64,000 bases of DNA from Wenzhouxiangella marina (GTDB taxonomy: Bacteria > Pseudomonadota > Gammaproteobacteria > Xanthomonadales > Wenzhouxiangellaceae): positions 2,102,501-2,166,500 of the forward strand of contig NZ_CP012154.1 in assembly GCF_001187785.1 (NCBI RefSeq), written 5' to 3'. This document shows, one piece after another, positions 18,196 to 28,131 of this stretch. The position numbers were made by a program, and so were the translations under genes. The notes beneath the pieces were generated by a model, which did not search any database, was not told the origin of the DNA, and was given only the letters and a program-made list of their open reading frames with translations. The first letter of the stretch is position 1; the number at the start of each line of letters is the position of its first letter.

Positions 18196-18996
18196 ATGGG
18201 CAAGTCCACCAAGTACGAAGCGAAGGTGCCGGACGAAAACGGCGTCATCCCCTACTCGGCCGAGGAGGATTCGGTCTGGGCAGATCTGTATTCCCGCCAG
18301 ATGGACATCATCGAAGGGCGCGTCTGCCAGGAGTTTCTCGACGGTCTCGACATGCTCCAGCTGCCGACCGATCGCATCCCCCAACCGAAGGAAGTCTCGG
18401 CCGTGCTGCACGAGCGCACCGGTTGGCAGGTCGAGCCGGTCCCGGCCCTGATCAATTTCGATCGTTTCTTCAAGCTGCTGGCCGAACGGAAGTTCCCGGC
18501 CGCTTCCTTCATCCGCTCGCGGCAGGAAATGGACTACCTGCAGGAGCCCGACATCTTCCACGAGATCTTCGGCCACACCACCATGCTGACGCACCAGGCC
18601 TTCGCGGATTTCACCGAAGCCTACGGCAAGGCCGGGGTCAAGGCGAGCCACAAGGAGCGAGTGTTCCTCGCCCGCCTGTACTGGTTCACGGTGGAATTCG
18701 GGCTGCTGCAGACCCCGTCAGGCGTACGCATCTACGGCGGCGGCATCGCGTCCTCGCCGGGCGAGACGATCTATGCGCTGGAAAGCGACGAGCCCCTGCG
18801 CCGTCCCTTCGATCCGATCGAAGCCCTGCGTACGCCCTACCGCATCGACATCTACCAACCGGTCTATTTCATCCTCGACCGGATGAACGATCTCTTTGAA
18901 CTTTCCAGCGCCGATCTGCTCGGATTGATTCGGGAAGCCCGCGCACTGGGCCAGTTCGAACCCACTTTCCCACCCAAACAGAAGGAAGCCGCCTGA
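18196..18996 (+). CDS. phhA: Phenylalanine 4-monooxygenase
   Basis: This 266-aa tetrahydropterin-dependent hydroxylase converts phenylalanine to tyrosine. Non-haem iron ligands are in PDIFHEIFGH (His122, His127) and YWFTVEFG (Glu167). It is the single-domain bacterial form without a regulatory ACT domain. The start at 18196 has CGGGGT upstream. The gene is followed 2 bases later by the pterin recycling gene phhB, and it lies divergent from the flavoprotein gene. Confidence 0.96.
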   Translation: MGKSTKYEAKVPDENGVIPYSAEEDSVWADLYSRQMDIIEGRVCQEFLDGLDMLQLPTDRIPQPKEVSAVLHERTGWQVEPVPALINFDRFFKLLAERKFPAASFIRSRQEMDYLQEPDIFHEIFGHTTMLTHQAFADFTEAYGKAGVKASHKERVFLARLYWFTVEFGLLQTPSGVRIYGGGIASSPGETIYALESDEPLRRPFDPIEALRTPYRIDIYQPVYFILDRMNDLFELSSADLLGLIREARALGQFEPTFPPKQKEAA

Positions 18997-18998
18997 TC

Positions 18999-19340
18999 AT
19001 GAGCGACCACTCTCTTTCCGAACGCAAATGCCTGCCCTGCGAGGGCGGCACCCAGCCCCTGGGCCAGGACCGCATCGCCGAACTGCTGCCGCAGATTCCG
19101 GGCTGGCAGGTGGACGAGGAAGGCAAGAAGATCTATCGCCGTTACGAATTCAAGGGCTTCTACAAGACCATGGCCTTCATCAATGCCATGGCCTGGATCG
19201 CCAATCAGGAAGCTCACCATCCCGATTTCGAAGCCGGCTACAACTTCTGCCTGGTCCATTTCACGACCCATGCGATCGATGGATTGAGCGAGAACGACTT
19301 CATCTGCGCGGCGAAGGTCAACGCCCTGCTCGATGACTGA
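18999..19340 (+). CDS. phhB: Pterin-4a-carbinolamine dehydratase
   Basis: This 113-aa protein recycles the 4a-hydroxytetrahydropterin formed by PhhA. The active-site motif EAHHPDF and the helix FYKTMAFINAMAWIANQ are typical. It lies 2 bases after phhA, and its last 8 bases overlap the start of the MoxR gene, so all may be read on one transcript. Confidence 0.95.
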   Translation: MSDHSLSERKCLPCEGGTQPLGQDRIAELLPQIPGWQVDEEGKKIYRRYEFKGFYKTMAFINAMAWIANQEAHHPDFEAGYNFCLVHFTTHAIDGLSENDFICAAKVNALLDD

Positions 19341-20280
19341 GGCTGCGTCGCTCGACTCGCAGACGCTGAACGAGGATCTCGGCCGCGCTCGCGCGGCCGT
19401 CAACCGGATCATCGTCGACAAACCCGAGGCCGTCGATCTGGCCTTCTCGGCTCTGCTCGCCGGTGGCCATCTGCTGGTTGAAGATCTGCCCGGCGTCGGC
19501 AAGACCACCCTGGCCCACGCCCTGTCCATGGCCGTGGGCGGGAGCTGGCAGCGGATTCAGTTCACCAACGACATGCTGCCCGCCGATATCGTCGGAGTGT
19601 CGGTCTTCGATCGACAGCAGTCGCAGTTCGAGTTCCGCCCGGGGCCGATCTTCGCCAACGTAGTGCTCGCCGACGAAATCAATCGGGCCACGCCTCGGAC
19701 CCAGTCGGCGCTGCTCGAGGCAATGGCCGAGGGGCAGGTCACGGTCGATGGCCAGACCCACGCCCTGCCCTCGCCGTTCTTCGTCATCGCAACGCAGAAC
19801 CCGCTCGACCGGATCGGCACCTATGCGCTGCCGGATTCGCAGCTCGATCGCTTTCTGCTCCGTATCCACATCGGCTACCCCTCCGCCAGCGAGGAACGTC
19901 GTCTGCTGACCGAGCCCGATCGCCGAGACCTGCTCGGTGAAATGGAGACCGTCCTCGACCCCGAGCGAGTCATGATGCTGCGCAAGCAGGCCGCCGCGCT
20001 GCATGTTTCGGAGCCGATTCTGGACTACATCCAGGGTCTGGTCGCTGCCACCCGCAATCATGCCGCCGTGCGTGCCGGCCTGTCCCCGCGGGGGGCGCTG
20101 GCCCTGATCCAGACGGCCCGGGCCTGGGCCTTCGTGCGAGGAGAGGAGTTCCTGAGCCCGGAGGCCGTCAAGACCGTCTTCCCTGCTCTGGCCGAGCACC
20201 GCCTGCAGACCCTGCCGGAATCCGGACTCGGCAGCGATGCGGTGGTCAGGGAAATCCTCGACACCACACCGGTGCCCTGA
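19333..20280 (+). CDS. MoxR-family AAA+ ATPase
   Basis: This 315-aa AAA+ ATPase has Walker A LPGVGKTTLA, Walker B VLADEINRATPRTQSALLEA and the sensor segment FVIATQNPLD. MoxR ATPases act as chaperones, often with von-Willebrand-domain or DUF58 partners. Here it is followed by DUF58 and transglutaminase genes, the usual trio. Its cellular target is unknown. Confidence 0.93.
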   Translation: MTEAASLDSQTLNEDLGRARAAVNRIIVDKPEAVDLAFSALLAGGHLLVEDLPGVGKTTLAHALSMAVGGSWQRIQFTNDMLPADIVGVSVFDRQQSQFEFRPGPIFANVVLADEINRATPRTQSALLEAMAEGQVTVDGQTHALPSPFFVIATQNPLDRIGTYALPDSQLDRFLLRIHIGYPSASEERRLLTEPDRRDLLGEMETVLDPERVMMLRKQAAALHVSEPILDYIQGLVAATRNHAAVRAGLSPRGALALIQTARAWAFVRGEEFLSPEAVKTVFPALAEHRLQTLPESGLGSDAVVREILDTTPVP

Positions 20281-20297
20281 GCACCGCATCGCAATCG

Positions 20298-21257
20298 ATG
20301 TCCGCCGTCGCGACGCTGCGCAACGCCGTTCAAATTCGTCTGGACCGTTGGGTCAAGCGGCGCGCCAGAGCGACTCCACCACTGCGGCTGGCCTATCGGC
20401 AGATCTTCATCCTGCCGACCCGATTCGGCTGGTTGCTGGGCTTGTTGATGTTCGGCATGCTGCTCGGCAGCCTCAACTTCAACAACAACCTCGGATTGCT
20501 CACGACCTTCATCGTTGCCGGCCTCGCGCTCAATTCGATGCTGCTCGCCTATCGGAATCTCCGCGGCCTGAAGATCCAGCGCTGTATGGCACGACCCGTT
20601 TTTGCCGGTCAGCCCGCCCGGCTCCGGATCGATCTGATCAACGACGAGGCCCGCCCACGGCCGGGGCTCCAGTTCGAATGCAGCGAGGCTTTCTGCGAAG
20701 TGGATCTTCCGGCCAATGCCAGCGGCGAAGCCGAGCTCGAACTTCCGACAAGGGCTCGCGGCTGGATGAATCCGGGTCGAATCGGCATCCGAACGACCTA
20801 CCCGACGGGCCTGTTCACTGGATGGGCCTGGTTCTGGCCGGAGCGGTCGATCCTGATCTGGCCTCGCCCCGCCGAATCGCCACCACCCCTGCCGCTGGGT
20901 CAGGGCCAGGAATCCGGACGCGAGGTTAGACGCGAACCCGAGGGCGAGAGCTTCCACAGCCTGCGCAACTGGCGCCAGGGTGATCCGCTCCATCGAATCG
21001 CCTGGAAGGCCAGCCAGCGACACCAGACCCTGCTGTCGCGAGAGTTCCGGGCCGAGCAATCCGACCACCTGATGCTGGACCTCGATCGGGCGCCGGGCCG
21101 GGATCTGGAAGAACGCATCTCCGTCCTTACCGCCTGGGTGCTGCAGGCCGATCAGGAGCAGCTGCCCTGGACACTGTCTGCAGGAGGCCAGATCCTAGGG
21201 CCTGATTTCGGCGACGCGCACGCGCATCGCTGTCTCGATGTCCTCGCAGAACTATGA
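20298..21257 (+). CDS. DUF58 domain protein
   Basis: This 319-aa protein has two N-terminal membrane helices (about residues 40-85) and the DUF58 core, with GESFHSLRNWRQGDPLHRIAWKAS around 215-240, a fold related to von Willebrand A domains. It is a regular companion of MoxR ATPases and TgpA-like transglutaminases. It starts 17 bases after moxR and overlaps the next gene by 4 bases. An overlapping open frame that begins at 20237 has no family similarity. Confidence 0.9.
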   Translation: MSAVATLRNAVQIRLDRWVKRRARATPPLRLAYRQIFILPTRFGWLLGLLMFGMLLGSLNFNNNLGLLTTFIVAGLALNSMLLAYRNLRGLKIQRCMARPVFAGQPARLRIDLINDEARPRPGLQFECSEAFCEVDLPANASGEAELELPTRARGWMNPGRIGIRTTYPTGLFTGWAWFWPERSILIWPRPAESPPPLPLGQGQESGREVRREPEGESFHSLRNWRQGDPLHRIAWKASQRHQTLLSREFRAEQSDHLMLDLDRAPGRDLEERISVLTAWVLQADQEQLPWTLSAGGQILGPDFGDAHAHRCLDVLAEL

Positions 21258-23275
21258 TTTCAGTGAAGCAAAGACAGCTGCCGACGCCTCCGATCGCGCC
21301 CCTGCTCTGGACGATCGCGGCCTTTGCCGTGGCCGCCGCACCGCATCTTGCCGCCGTCCCCCTGCAGATCGCCATCGCCATCCTGGCCCTGCTGGGCTGG
21401 CGAATCGCGGCCGCCCTTCGCGGATGGCGACCGATCCCGGCCTGGCTGCGGGTCCTCATCACCCTGGGCCTGCTGGTGCTGGTCGGCATCAGCTTCGGTG
21501 GATTGTGGGGGCGCCGCACGGCCACGGCCCTGCTCTGCATCATGCTGGCCGCCAAGATGATGGAACTCTATCGGGTGCGCGACCTGCGGCTCGTCGCCTC
21601 GGTCTCCTTCTTCCTGATCGCCACCCAGTTCCTGTTCGACGAGAGCCTGATCTACCTGGCCTACCTGATCCTCGGCTGCTGGATCGCCACGCTTGCCCTG
21701 GTCAGAATCCAGCAGATCCGGAACCTTGGTCAAAGGCTCGAGGATCGAGGCCTGGATGGCCACCCGATGATTGCGCACTCGGCGCGCCTGCTCGCCCTTT
21801 CCCTGCCGGTCGCGCTGGTGCTTTTCGTGCTGTTCCCCCGACTGGCCCAGCCCCTCTGGGGTTTGCCCGACGATGCCCTGGATGGCAAGACCGGCCTGTC
21901 GGAAACGATGTCGCCGGGTTCGATCGCCTCGCTGTACGCCGACGACTCACCGGCCTTTCGAGTGGTCTTCGAGTCCGGGCGGCCGCCGCCACCCCAGCAG
22001 CGCTACTGGCGAGGCCCCGTGCTCTGGCAGTTCGACGGCACGACCTGGGAGCGTGCCTATTTCTCGCTGACACCTGCCCGCACCGCAGTCCCGATCGACG
22101 GGCAATCGATCCGCTACGAAGTTCAGCTGGAACCACATGAAAGGCGCTGGTTGCTGGCCCTGGACTACCCGGCACAAAGCAACTTTCCTGGATCCAAGGT
22201 CACCGCCGACTACCAGCTGGTCAGCCGGCAGCCGCTGACAAGCCTGACCGCCTATGACGTCATTTCCAACCCGAACTTCCAGGACTCTCCCGAACTCGGG
22301 CAATACCAGCGCTCGATTGCCACTCGACTACCTAGTGATCGCAATCCCCGGACCGTGGCGATGGCTCAGGAATGGCGGGAACGCTACCCGGATGATCTGG
22401 AGCTGATCCAGGCCCTGCTGCGCTGGTTCCGTGAAGAACCCTTTTTCTACAGTCTGGAGACGGCCCCGCTGGGTCGGCACAGCGCCGATGAATTCCTCTT
22501 CGACCTGCGCACGGGCTACTGTGAATACTACTCATCGGCCTTCGCCATCTTTCTGCGGGCTGCCGGCATCCCGACCCGGGTCGTGACCGGCTACCAAGGC
22601 GGCTACTGGAACGAAGGCGGACAATACATGCTGGTCCGGCAGTCCGACGCCCATGCCTGGAACGAAGTCTGGCTGGAGGGCCGTGGTTGGACCCGCTTCG
22701 ACCCGACCGCGGCGGTGTCGCCATCGAGAATTCAGCAGGGCTCGGCCAGCGCACTCGATGATTCCAGGTTCCTGCTGGATCTGCCCTGGGTCAATGAACT
22801 GCGCAACCGGATCGACCGAATCCAGCACCTCTGGAACCAGTGGGTTCTCGGTTTCGATGCACAATCGCAACTCAACCTGCTCAAGCGACTCGGCCTGCCC
22901 GAACTGAGCTCAAGCCAGATCGGCCTGCTGATGATCCTCGTGTTGCTGGCCGTCACCCTGCCCCTGAGCCTGATGCTGCTGCGGGAAGCACGACGTCAGA
23001 GCTCGAGCCCGGTCGAACGCGCATGGCGTCACCTGCAGCGACGACTCGGACGTCGCGGCCTGGGCATCCATCCCTCGGAGGCCCCCCTGGAATGGGCCGC
23101 GCGGATCGCCTGCCAATTACCCGAACAGCGCGAGGAGATCGAGCGCATCGCCCAGGAATTTCGCCGGGCCCATTACGGCCCGAACGATCCCCAACGCTCC
23201 GAACGATTCATCGAGGCCAGCCGACGCTTCCGCCTTTTCGACCACCACCGAGACCACCAGGCTACTGAACTTTGA
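21254..23275 (+). CDS. TgpA-like membrane transglutaminase (DUF3488 / transglut_core)
   Basis: This 673-aa protein has about six N-terminal membrane helices (DUF3488), a periplasmic transglutaminase core, one more membrane helix near residue 555-575 and a cytoplasmic C-terminal DUF4129-like tail. The Cys-His-Asp triad lies in TGYCEYYSSAFA, SDAHAWNEVW and TRFDPTAA. Pseudomonas aeruginosa TgpA is a homolog essential for viability and linked to the cell envelope. Its stop codon lies inside the lexA operator. Confidence 0.93.
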   Translation: MISVKQRQLPTPPIAPLLWTIAAFAVAAAPHLAAVPLQIAIAILALLGWRIAAALRGWRPIPAWLRVLITLGLLVLVGISFGGLWGRRTATALLCIMLAAKMMELYRVRDLRLVASVSFFLIATQFLFDESLIYLAYLILGCWIATLALVRIQQIRNLGQRLEDRGLDGHPMIAHSARLLALSLPVALVLFVLFPRLAQPLWGLPDDALDGKTGLSETMSPGSIASLYADDSPAFRVVFESGRPPPPQQRYWRGPVLWQFDGTTWERAYFSLTPARTAVPIDGQSIRYEVQLEPHERRWLLALDYPAQSNFPGSKVTADYQLVSRQPLTSLTAYDVISNPNFQDSPELGQYQRSIATRLPSDRNPRTVAMAQEWRERYPDDLELIQALLRWFREEPFFYSLETAPLGRHSADEFLFDLRTGYCEYYSSAFAIFLRAAGIPTRVVTGYQGGYWNEGGQYMLVRQSDAHAWNEVWLEGRGWTRFDPTAAVSPSRIQQGSASALDDSRFLLDLPWVNELRNRIDRIQHLWNQWVLGFDAQSQLNLLKRLGLPELSSSQIGLLMILVLLAVTLPLSLMLLREARRQSSSPVERAWRHLQRRLGRRGLGIHPSEAPLEWAARIACQLPEQREEIERIAQEFRRAHYGPNDPQRSERFIEASRRFRLFDHHRDHQATEL

Positions 23276-23282
23276 TACAGTA
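23263..23282. promoter_or_regulatory. LexA (SOS) box of lexA
   Basis: TACTGAACTTTGATACAGTA is a near-symmetrical CTG-N10-CAG site with TACTG/CAGTA ends, matching the gammaproteobacterial LexA consensus. It ends 5 bases before the lexA ATG and overlaps the last codons and stop of the transglutaminase gene. This position implies autoregulation of lexA. Confidence 0.88.
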
Positions 23283-23287
23283 GCCGC

Positions 23288-23902
23288 ATGAAGCTGACTT
23301 CAAGGCAACGCGAGATTCTCGATTACATCCTCGAGTGCAAGGCTCGGGACGGCCTGCCCCCGACGCGGGCAGAAATCGTTCGGCACTTCGGATTCCGATC
23401 TCCGAATGCCGCCCAGTGTCATCTAAGAGCGCTGGCCGAGCACGGCGCCATTCGCCTAGTACCGGGACGCGCCAGAGGCATCGTGCCGGTGGATCCTCCA
23501 CCCACCACGCCGAGCGGCGCCCGACTGCCGCTGATCGGCCGAGTCACCGCCGGCACGCCGGTGCTGGCCGTCGAGAACCGCGAGGACGATCTGCTGATCG
23601 ACCCCGCGCGCTTTCGACCCCGGCCAGACTTCGCGCTGCGCGTGGAAGGCGACAGCATGATCGGTGCCGGCATCCAGGACGGCGATCTGCTGCTGGTCCA
23701 TCGCACCCCCGAGGCCCGTCAGGGTCAGATCGTGGTCGCGAGGGTCGGCGATGAAATCACGGTCAAGCGCCTGCGCAAGCAGGGAGAAAAACTGTTTCTT
23801 GATCCGGAGAATCCGAACTACCGACCGATTCCGGTCGATGCCGATGAAGACTTCGCCATCGAGGGTCTCGGGGTCGGCGTGATCCGCTCGACGCTGAACT
23901 GA
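23288..23902 (+). CDS. lexA: SOS repressor LexA
   Basis: This 204-aa repressor has an N-terminal winged helix (residues 1-65), a self-cleavage site Ala88-Gly89 in RVTAGTP, and the Ser123-Lys160 catalytic dyad in EGDSMIG and ITVKRL. RecA-stimulated self-cleavage would derepress SOS genes such as imuAB at 33526. The SOS box is immediately upstream. The start at 23288 gives the usual MKLTSRQREILDYI N-terminus. Confidence 0.97.
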   Translation: MKLTSRQREILDYILECKARDGLPPTRAEIVRHFGFRSPNAAQCHLRALAEHGAIRLVPGRARGIVPVDPPPTTPSGARLPLIGRVTAGTPVLAVENREDDLLIDPARFRPRPDFALRVEGDSMIGAGIQDGDLLLVHRTPEARQGQIVVARVGDEITVKRLRKQGEKLFLDPENPNYRPIPVDADEDFAIEGLGVGVIRSTLN

Positions 23903-23910
23903 GCCTGAGC

Positions 23911-24699
23911 TCAGGGGCGGAGCTCGAAAGCGTCCCGATCGGCCTGAAAGGGAAACTCACGCCTGATAGTGCGCAGGCGATCGAGATGCAATTCGACCCG
24001 CTCGCTTCGAGCCTGCGCATCGAGCTCGACCAGACAGGCCCCCATGGCATCCCAGGCCGAGGAACAGCCCGGATAGGGGGTCTCGTTGCCGTCTCGCCCG
24101 ACTCGATTGACCCCGATGACATAGGCCTGATTCTCGATGGCCCGGGCGCGCAGCAAGGCCCGCCAGGCCTCCACCCTCGGACTCGGCCAGTTGGCCACGA
24201 ACAGCTGCAGATCGAAGTCGCGATCGTTTCGACACCAGACGGGGAATCGCAGGTCGTAGCAGATCTGCAGATCGATCCGCCAGCCACGCCAGTCGATCAC
24301 CGTCGGCGCAACACCGGCCGTGTAGCGCTGGTCCTCTCCCCCGAAACCGAACAGATGATGCTTGTCGTAGTGGCCTAGCAAAGCCCCCTGCTCATCGACG
24401 AACAGGAAGCGGTTGAACCTCCGCCCGTCCTCGAGGAGCGCCAGACTGCCGCATATCGCAGCCTTGCGAGCAATCGCCTCTGCCTTCATCCAGGCCAGGG
24501 TGTCGCCCGCCATGCTTTCCGCGGCGCCATCCAGATCGCCGAGAAAGCCCGTCGCAAAGGTCTCGGGCAGGACGAACAGATCGGCCACATCGGCTTCATC
24601 CATCAACGCGGACAGATGTTCGCGATTTCCCACAGGATCCTGCCAGCGCAGATCCGCCTGCACCAGCACCGTGTTCAGACTGTTCGAGGTCTCAGGCAT
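23911..24699 (-). CDS. Omega-amidase / nitrilase-family hydrolase (YafV-like)
   Basis: This 262-aa carbon-nitrogen hydrolase has the Glu46-Lys113-Cys147 triad in VLPETF, HYDKHHLF and QICYDLRFP. The HLFGFGGED pattern suits YafV/Nit2 omega-amidases, which deamidate 2-oxoglutaramate or 2-oxosuccinamate left by glutamine or methionine-salvage transamination. The start at 24699 overlaps the DUF455 stop by 8 bases. The gene converges on lexA with only 8 bases between stop codons. Confidence 0.9.
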   Translation of the reverse strand: MPETSNSLNTVLVQADLRWQDPVGNREHLSALMDEADVADLFVLPETFATGFLGDLDGAAESMAGDTLAWMKAEAIARKAAICGSLALLEDGRRFNRFLFVDEQGALLGHYDKHHLFGFGGEDQRYTAGVAPTVIDWRGWRIDLQICYDLRFPVWCRNDRDFDLQLFVANWPSPRVEAWRALLRARAIENQAYVIGVNRVGRDGNETPYPGCSSAWDAMGACLVELDAQARSERVELHLDRLRTIRREFPFQADRDAFELRP

Positions 24700-25456
24700 C
24701 CATCTCGGCCAGACGGGCCAACTCCGGCTCGGTGAATCCGGCGCGCCGGCGCGCCGGGAAATTGAACGGGCCGCGCAAGGTCCCGCTGAAATACTGCTCG
24801 AGCAGGGTCTCGAAGGTCTCGTCCGGATCCAGCCCCCGCTCGGCACACAATTCGGTGAACCAGTGCGAACCGATGGCAACGTGACGCTCTTCTTCTTCCA
24901 GAATGATTTCGAGCAGACCCACCGTGCGATCGTCACCGGCTGCACGCAGACGTTCGATCATGCCCGGTGTGACGTCCAGACCGCGCGCTTCGAGCACCCG
25001 GGGCACCAGAGCCATCCTGATCATCACATCGTGCGCGGTCCGCTCGGCCATGTCCCACAGGCCACCGTGCGCGGGGAAGTCGCCATAGGCCACCCCCATT
25101 TCGACGAGGCGATCGCTGAGCATCCGGAAATGCCGGGCCTCGTCGACGGCCACGCTCAACCAGTCGCGATAGAAGGCCTCCGGCATACCGGGGAAACGTA
25201 GTGCGGCATCGAGGCCGAGGTTGATGGCATTGAACTCGATATGCGCGATGGCGTGCACCAGGGCCTGACGGCCCGCCAGGGACCCGAGGCTGCGCCGAGG
25301 CAGATCACCGGGTGCAACCAGCTCGGGCCGCTCCGGACGCCCACAGATCAGCAGCCCGCTGTCAGCCGAATTCGAGGGCGTCCAGCCCCCCGATTCCACC
25401 TCGGCCCACAAGGCGGCGACCCGCTGGCACTTGGCCAGCGGGTCGGTTTCGGCCAA
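24692..25456 (-). CDS. DUF455 ferritin-like protein
   Basis: This DUF455 protein of about 255 aa has HAIAHIEFNAINL, VDEARHF and EEEERHV, which supply the Glu/His ligands of a ferritin-like di-iron bundle. Its function is unknown. The start is uncertain. The family domain extends upstream of the first usable start (TTG at 25456), into LSRHWQQARLAL, where CTG at 25489 has GAGG close by. The only in-frame ATG (25582) lies 89 bases inside icd and gives a leader without family character. Confidence 0.8.
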   Translation of the reverse strand: MAETDPLAKCQRVAALWAEVESGGWTPSNSADSGLLICGRPERPELVAPGDLPRRSLGSLAGRQALVHAIAHIEFNAINLGLDAALRFPGMPEAFYRDWLSVAVDEARHFRMLSDRLVEMGVAYGDFPAHGGLWDMAERTAHDVMIRMALVPRVLEARGLDVTPGMIERLRAAGDDRTVGLLEIILEEEERHVAIGSHWFTELCAERGLDPDETFETLLEQYFSGTLRGPFNFPARRRAGFTEPELARLAEMDA

Positions 25457-25493
25457 TGCCAGCCGAGCCTGTTGCCAGTGGCGTGACAGGGCC

Positions 25494-26747
<1,254 letters not shown>

Positions 26748-26825
26748 CTTGCATCCTCTTAACGGCAAAGCCGCTAGTTTATCACTCGTTGCCTTCACGC
26801 TGACTCACAAAGCCACGGCCCAGCA

Positions 26826-27554
26826 ATGCCCGCTCCCTCGGCCCCTCGATCCTCGACTCCCCTGGTGCTGCTGGCCCTGACCGGGTCGCTGCTGTTGCAC
26901 CTGGCGCTGCTGGCCATTCACTGGACGCGGGGTGAAAGCCCTGCGGCGGACCGAACCGAACTAGCCGTCCGGCTCGACGCACCACGCGCTTCGGCGCCGG
27001 ACTCGGCCGATCAGGAGATCGAGCCGGACCCACCAGCCGTCGAACCCGAGGCCACGCCCGAAATCGAGCCGATCATTCGGCCGGCCGAAGTTTCCACCGA
27101 GCCCGGCATCACGATCGCCGACGCAGGCGATCAAGCCGAGGACTCCAGCGTCAGGATCGAGCCGAGGATCTCCAGTGATCAGCTGCTGAGCGCCGTACGA
27201 CAGAATCTGGCGCCCACCGACATCCCCGAGATGGCCGGACCGCTGGAGCCCGCCGCCGTGCCCGAACTGCCCAGCCGCCGCGGCTGGATCGACGAATATG
27301 TCGGCACCGTGGATGCGCGCCTGGAGCGATGGCAGAACAACGACGGCACGCGTGAAACGCGCATCGTCACCGCCAGCGGTCAGGTCATCTGCGGACGAGC
27401 GCGGGCCCCGACCAGCTTCGAGCTGTTCAACCCGCAGTTCGCCCTGAACATCATGATGTTTCGCGAGTGCGGCCGGGAGCGTCCGCCGCCGATCGATCGG
27501 AACGACCCCTGGGTGCGAGCGCCTCGGCGCGATGCCGACGATGACCGCCCTTGA
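26826..27554 (+). CDS. Unrecognised membrane-anchored protein with acidic-proline linker
   Basis: This 242-aa protein has a single N-terminal membrane helix (about 13-32), a low-complexity linker rich in Pro, Glu, Ile and Ala (residues 55-110), and a folded C-terminal part with RGWIDEYVGTVDARLERWQ and two cysteines (CGRARAP, FRECGRE). The layout resembles TonB-like or periplasm-spanning proteins, but no TonB C-terminal motif is present. It is divergent from icd. I do not recognise a family. Confidence 0.6.
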   Translation: MPAPSAPRSSTPLVLLALTGSLLLHLALLAIHWTRGESPAADRTELAVRLDAPRASAPDSADQEIEPDPPAVEPEATPEIEPIIRPAEVSTEPGITIADAGDQAEDSSVRIEPRISSDQLLSAVRQNLAPTDIPEMAGPLEPAAVPELPSRRGWIDEYVGTVDARLERWQNNDGTRETRIVTASGQVICGRARAPTSFELFNPQFALNIMMFRECGRERPPPIDRNDPWVRAPRRDADDDRP

Positions 27555-27674
27555 ACGTCCTGAAACAGGGCGGGCTCCAGGCCGGAACCAACGTGCGGCC
27601 CTACCCCGCTTTGAATCAGGCCGCGCCCGCCCCCACCCTTGAAAGCTGACGATCACAGACCGGAGTTCGACCCG

Positions 27675-28085
27675 ATGCAAGACCAGAGCATGCGCGAGCA
27701 GCTGTCCATGGACCGAGACAGCCTCTACCAGGAAGAAACCTTCACCGACCATCGCGTCGGCACCATCCAGCGCCTGACCCCGGTCACGCCGGACGGCGAA
27801 TTCGATGCCGGCCGCAAGGTGCGATTCTTCGGCCAGACCCAGGTCATGAGCCCGGCCGGCGCCCTGCCGATCAATTTCGAACTCGAGGTCGATTCGCTCG
27901 CTGCCGCGGTCGATGGTTTCGCCGAAGCCGCTGAAAGCGCCGTCGAGGAAACGATCGAGAAGATCAAACGCCTGCAGCGCGAAGCGCAATCCTCGATCAT
28001 GGTTCCCGGCCAGGAAGGCGGCGGATTCGGCGGCATGGGTGGTGGCCCGGGCGGCATGGGGCCCGGCGGCGGTATCAAGCTCTGA
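27675..28085 (+). CDS. Unrecognised small glycine-rich-tailed protein
   Basis: This 136-aa protein has a beta-rich N-terminal half (VGTIQRLTPVTPDGEFD, RKVRFFGQTQVM), an amphipathic helix (VEETIEKIKRLQREAQ) and a C-terminal Gly/Met-rich tail (GGFGGMGGGPGGMGPGGG). There is no signal peptide or membrane helix. ATG 27675 has GGAG at suitable distance; ATG 27639 or 27690 are alternatives. Function unknown. Confidence 0.6.
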   Translation: MQDQSMREQLSMDRDSLYQEETFTDHRVGTIQRLTPVTPDGEFDAGRKVRFFGQTQVMSPAGALPINFELEVDSLAAAVDGFAEAAESAVEETIEKIKRLQREAQSSIMVPGQEGGGFGGMGGGPGGMGPGGGIKL

Positions 28086-28101
28086 GCCCCCACTGAACCC
28101 T

Positions 28102-28130
28102 CTCGATCGGGAACCGCAGGCTCCCGATCG
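28102..28130. terminator. Hairpin between convergent genes
   Basis: TCGATCGGGA and TCCCGATCGA form a 10-bp perfect stem with a 9-nt loop in the 46 bases between two convergent stop codons. No T-tract follows on either strand, so it may only be an RNA 3' end protector. Confidence 0.4.
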
Positions 28131-28131
28131 A

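Noticed and set aside
20237-20929. Open frame overlapping the start of the DUF58 gene
   Set aside because: It lies in another frame of the DUF58 gene, whose membrane helices and conserved motifs are intact.
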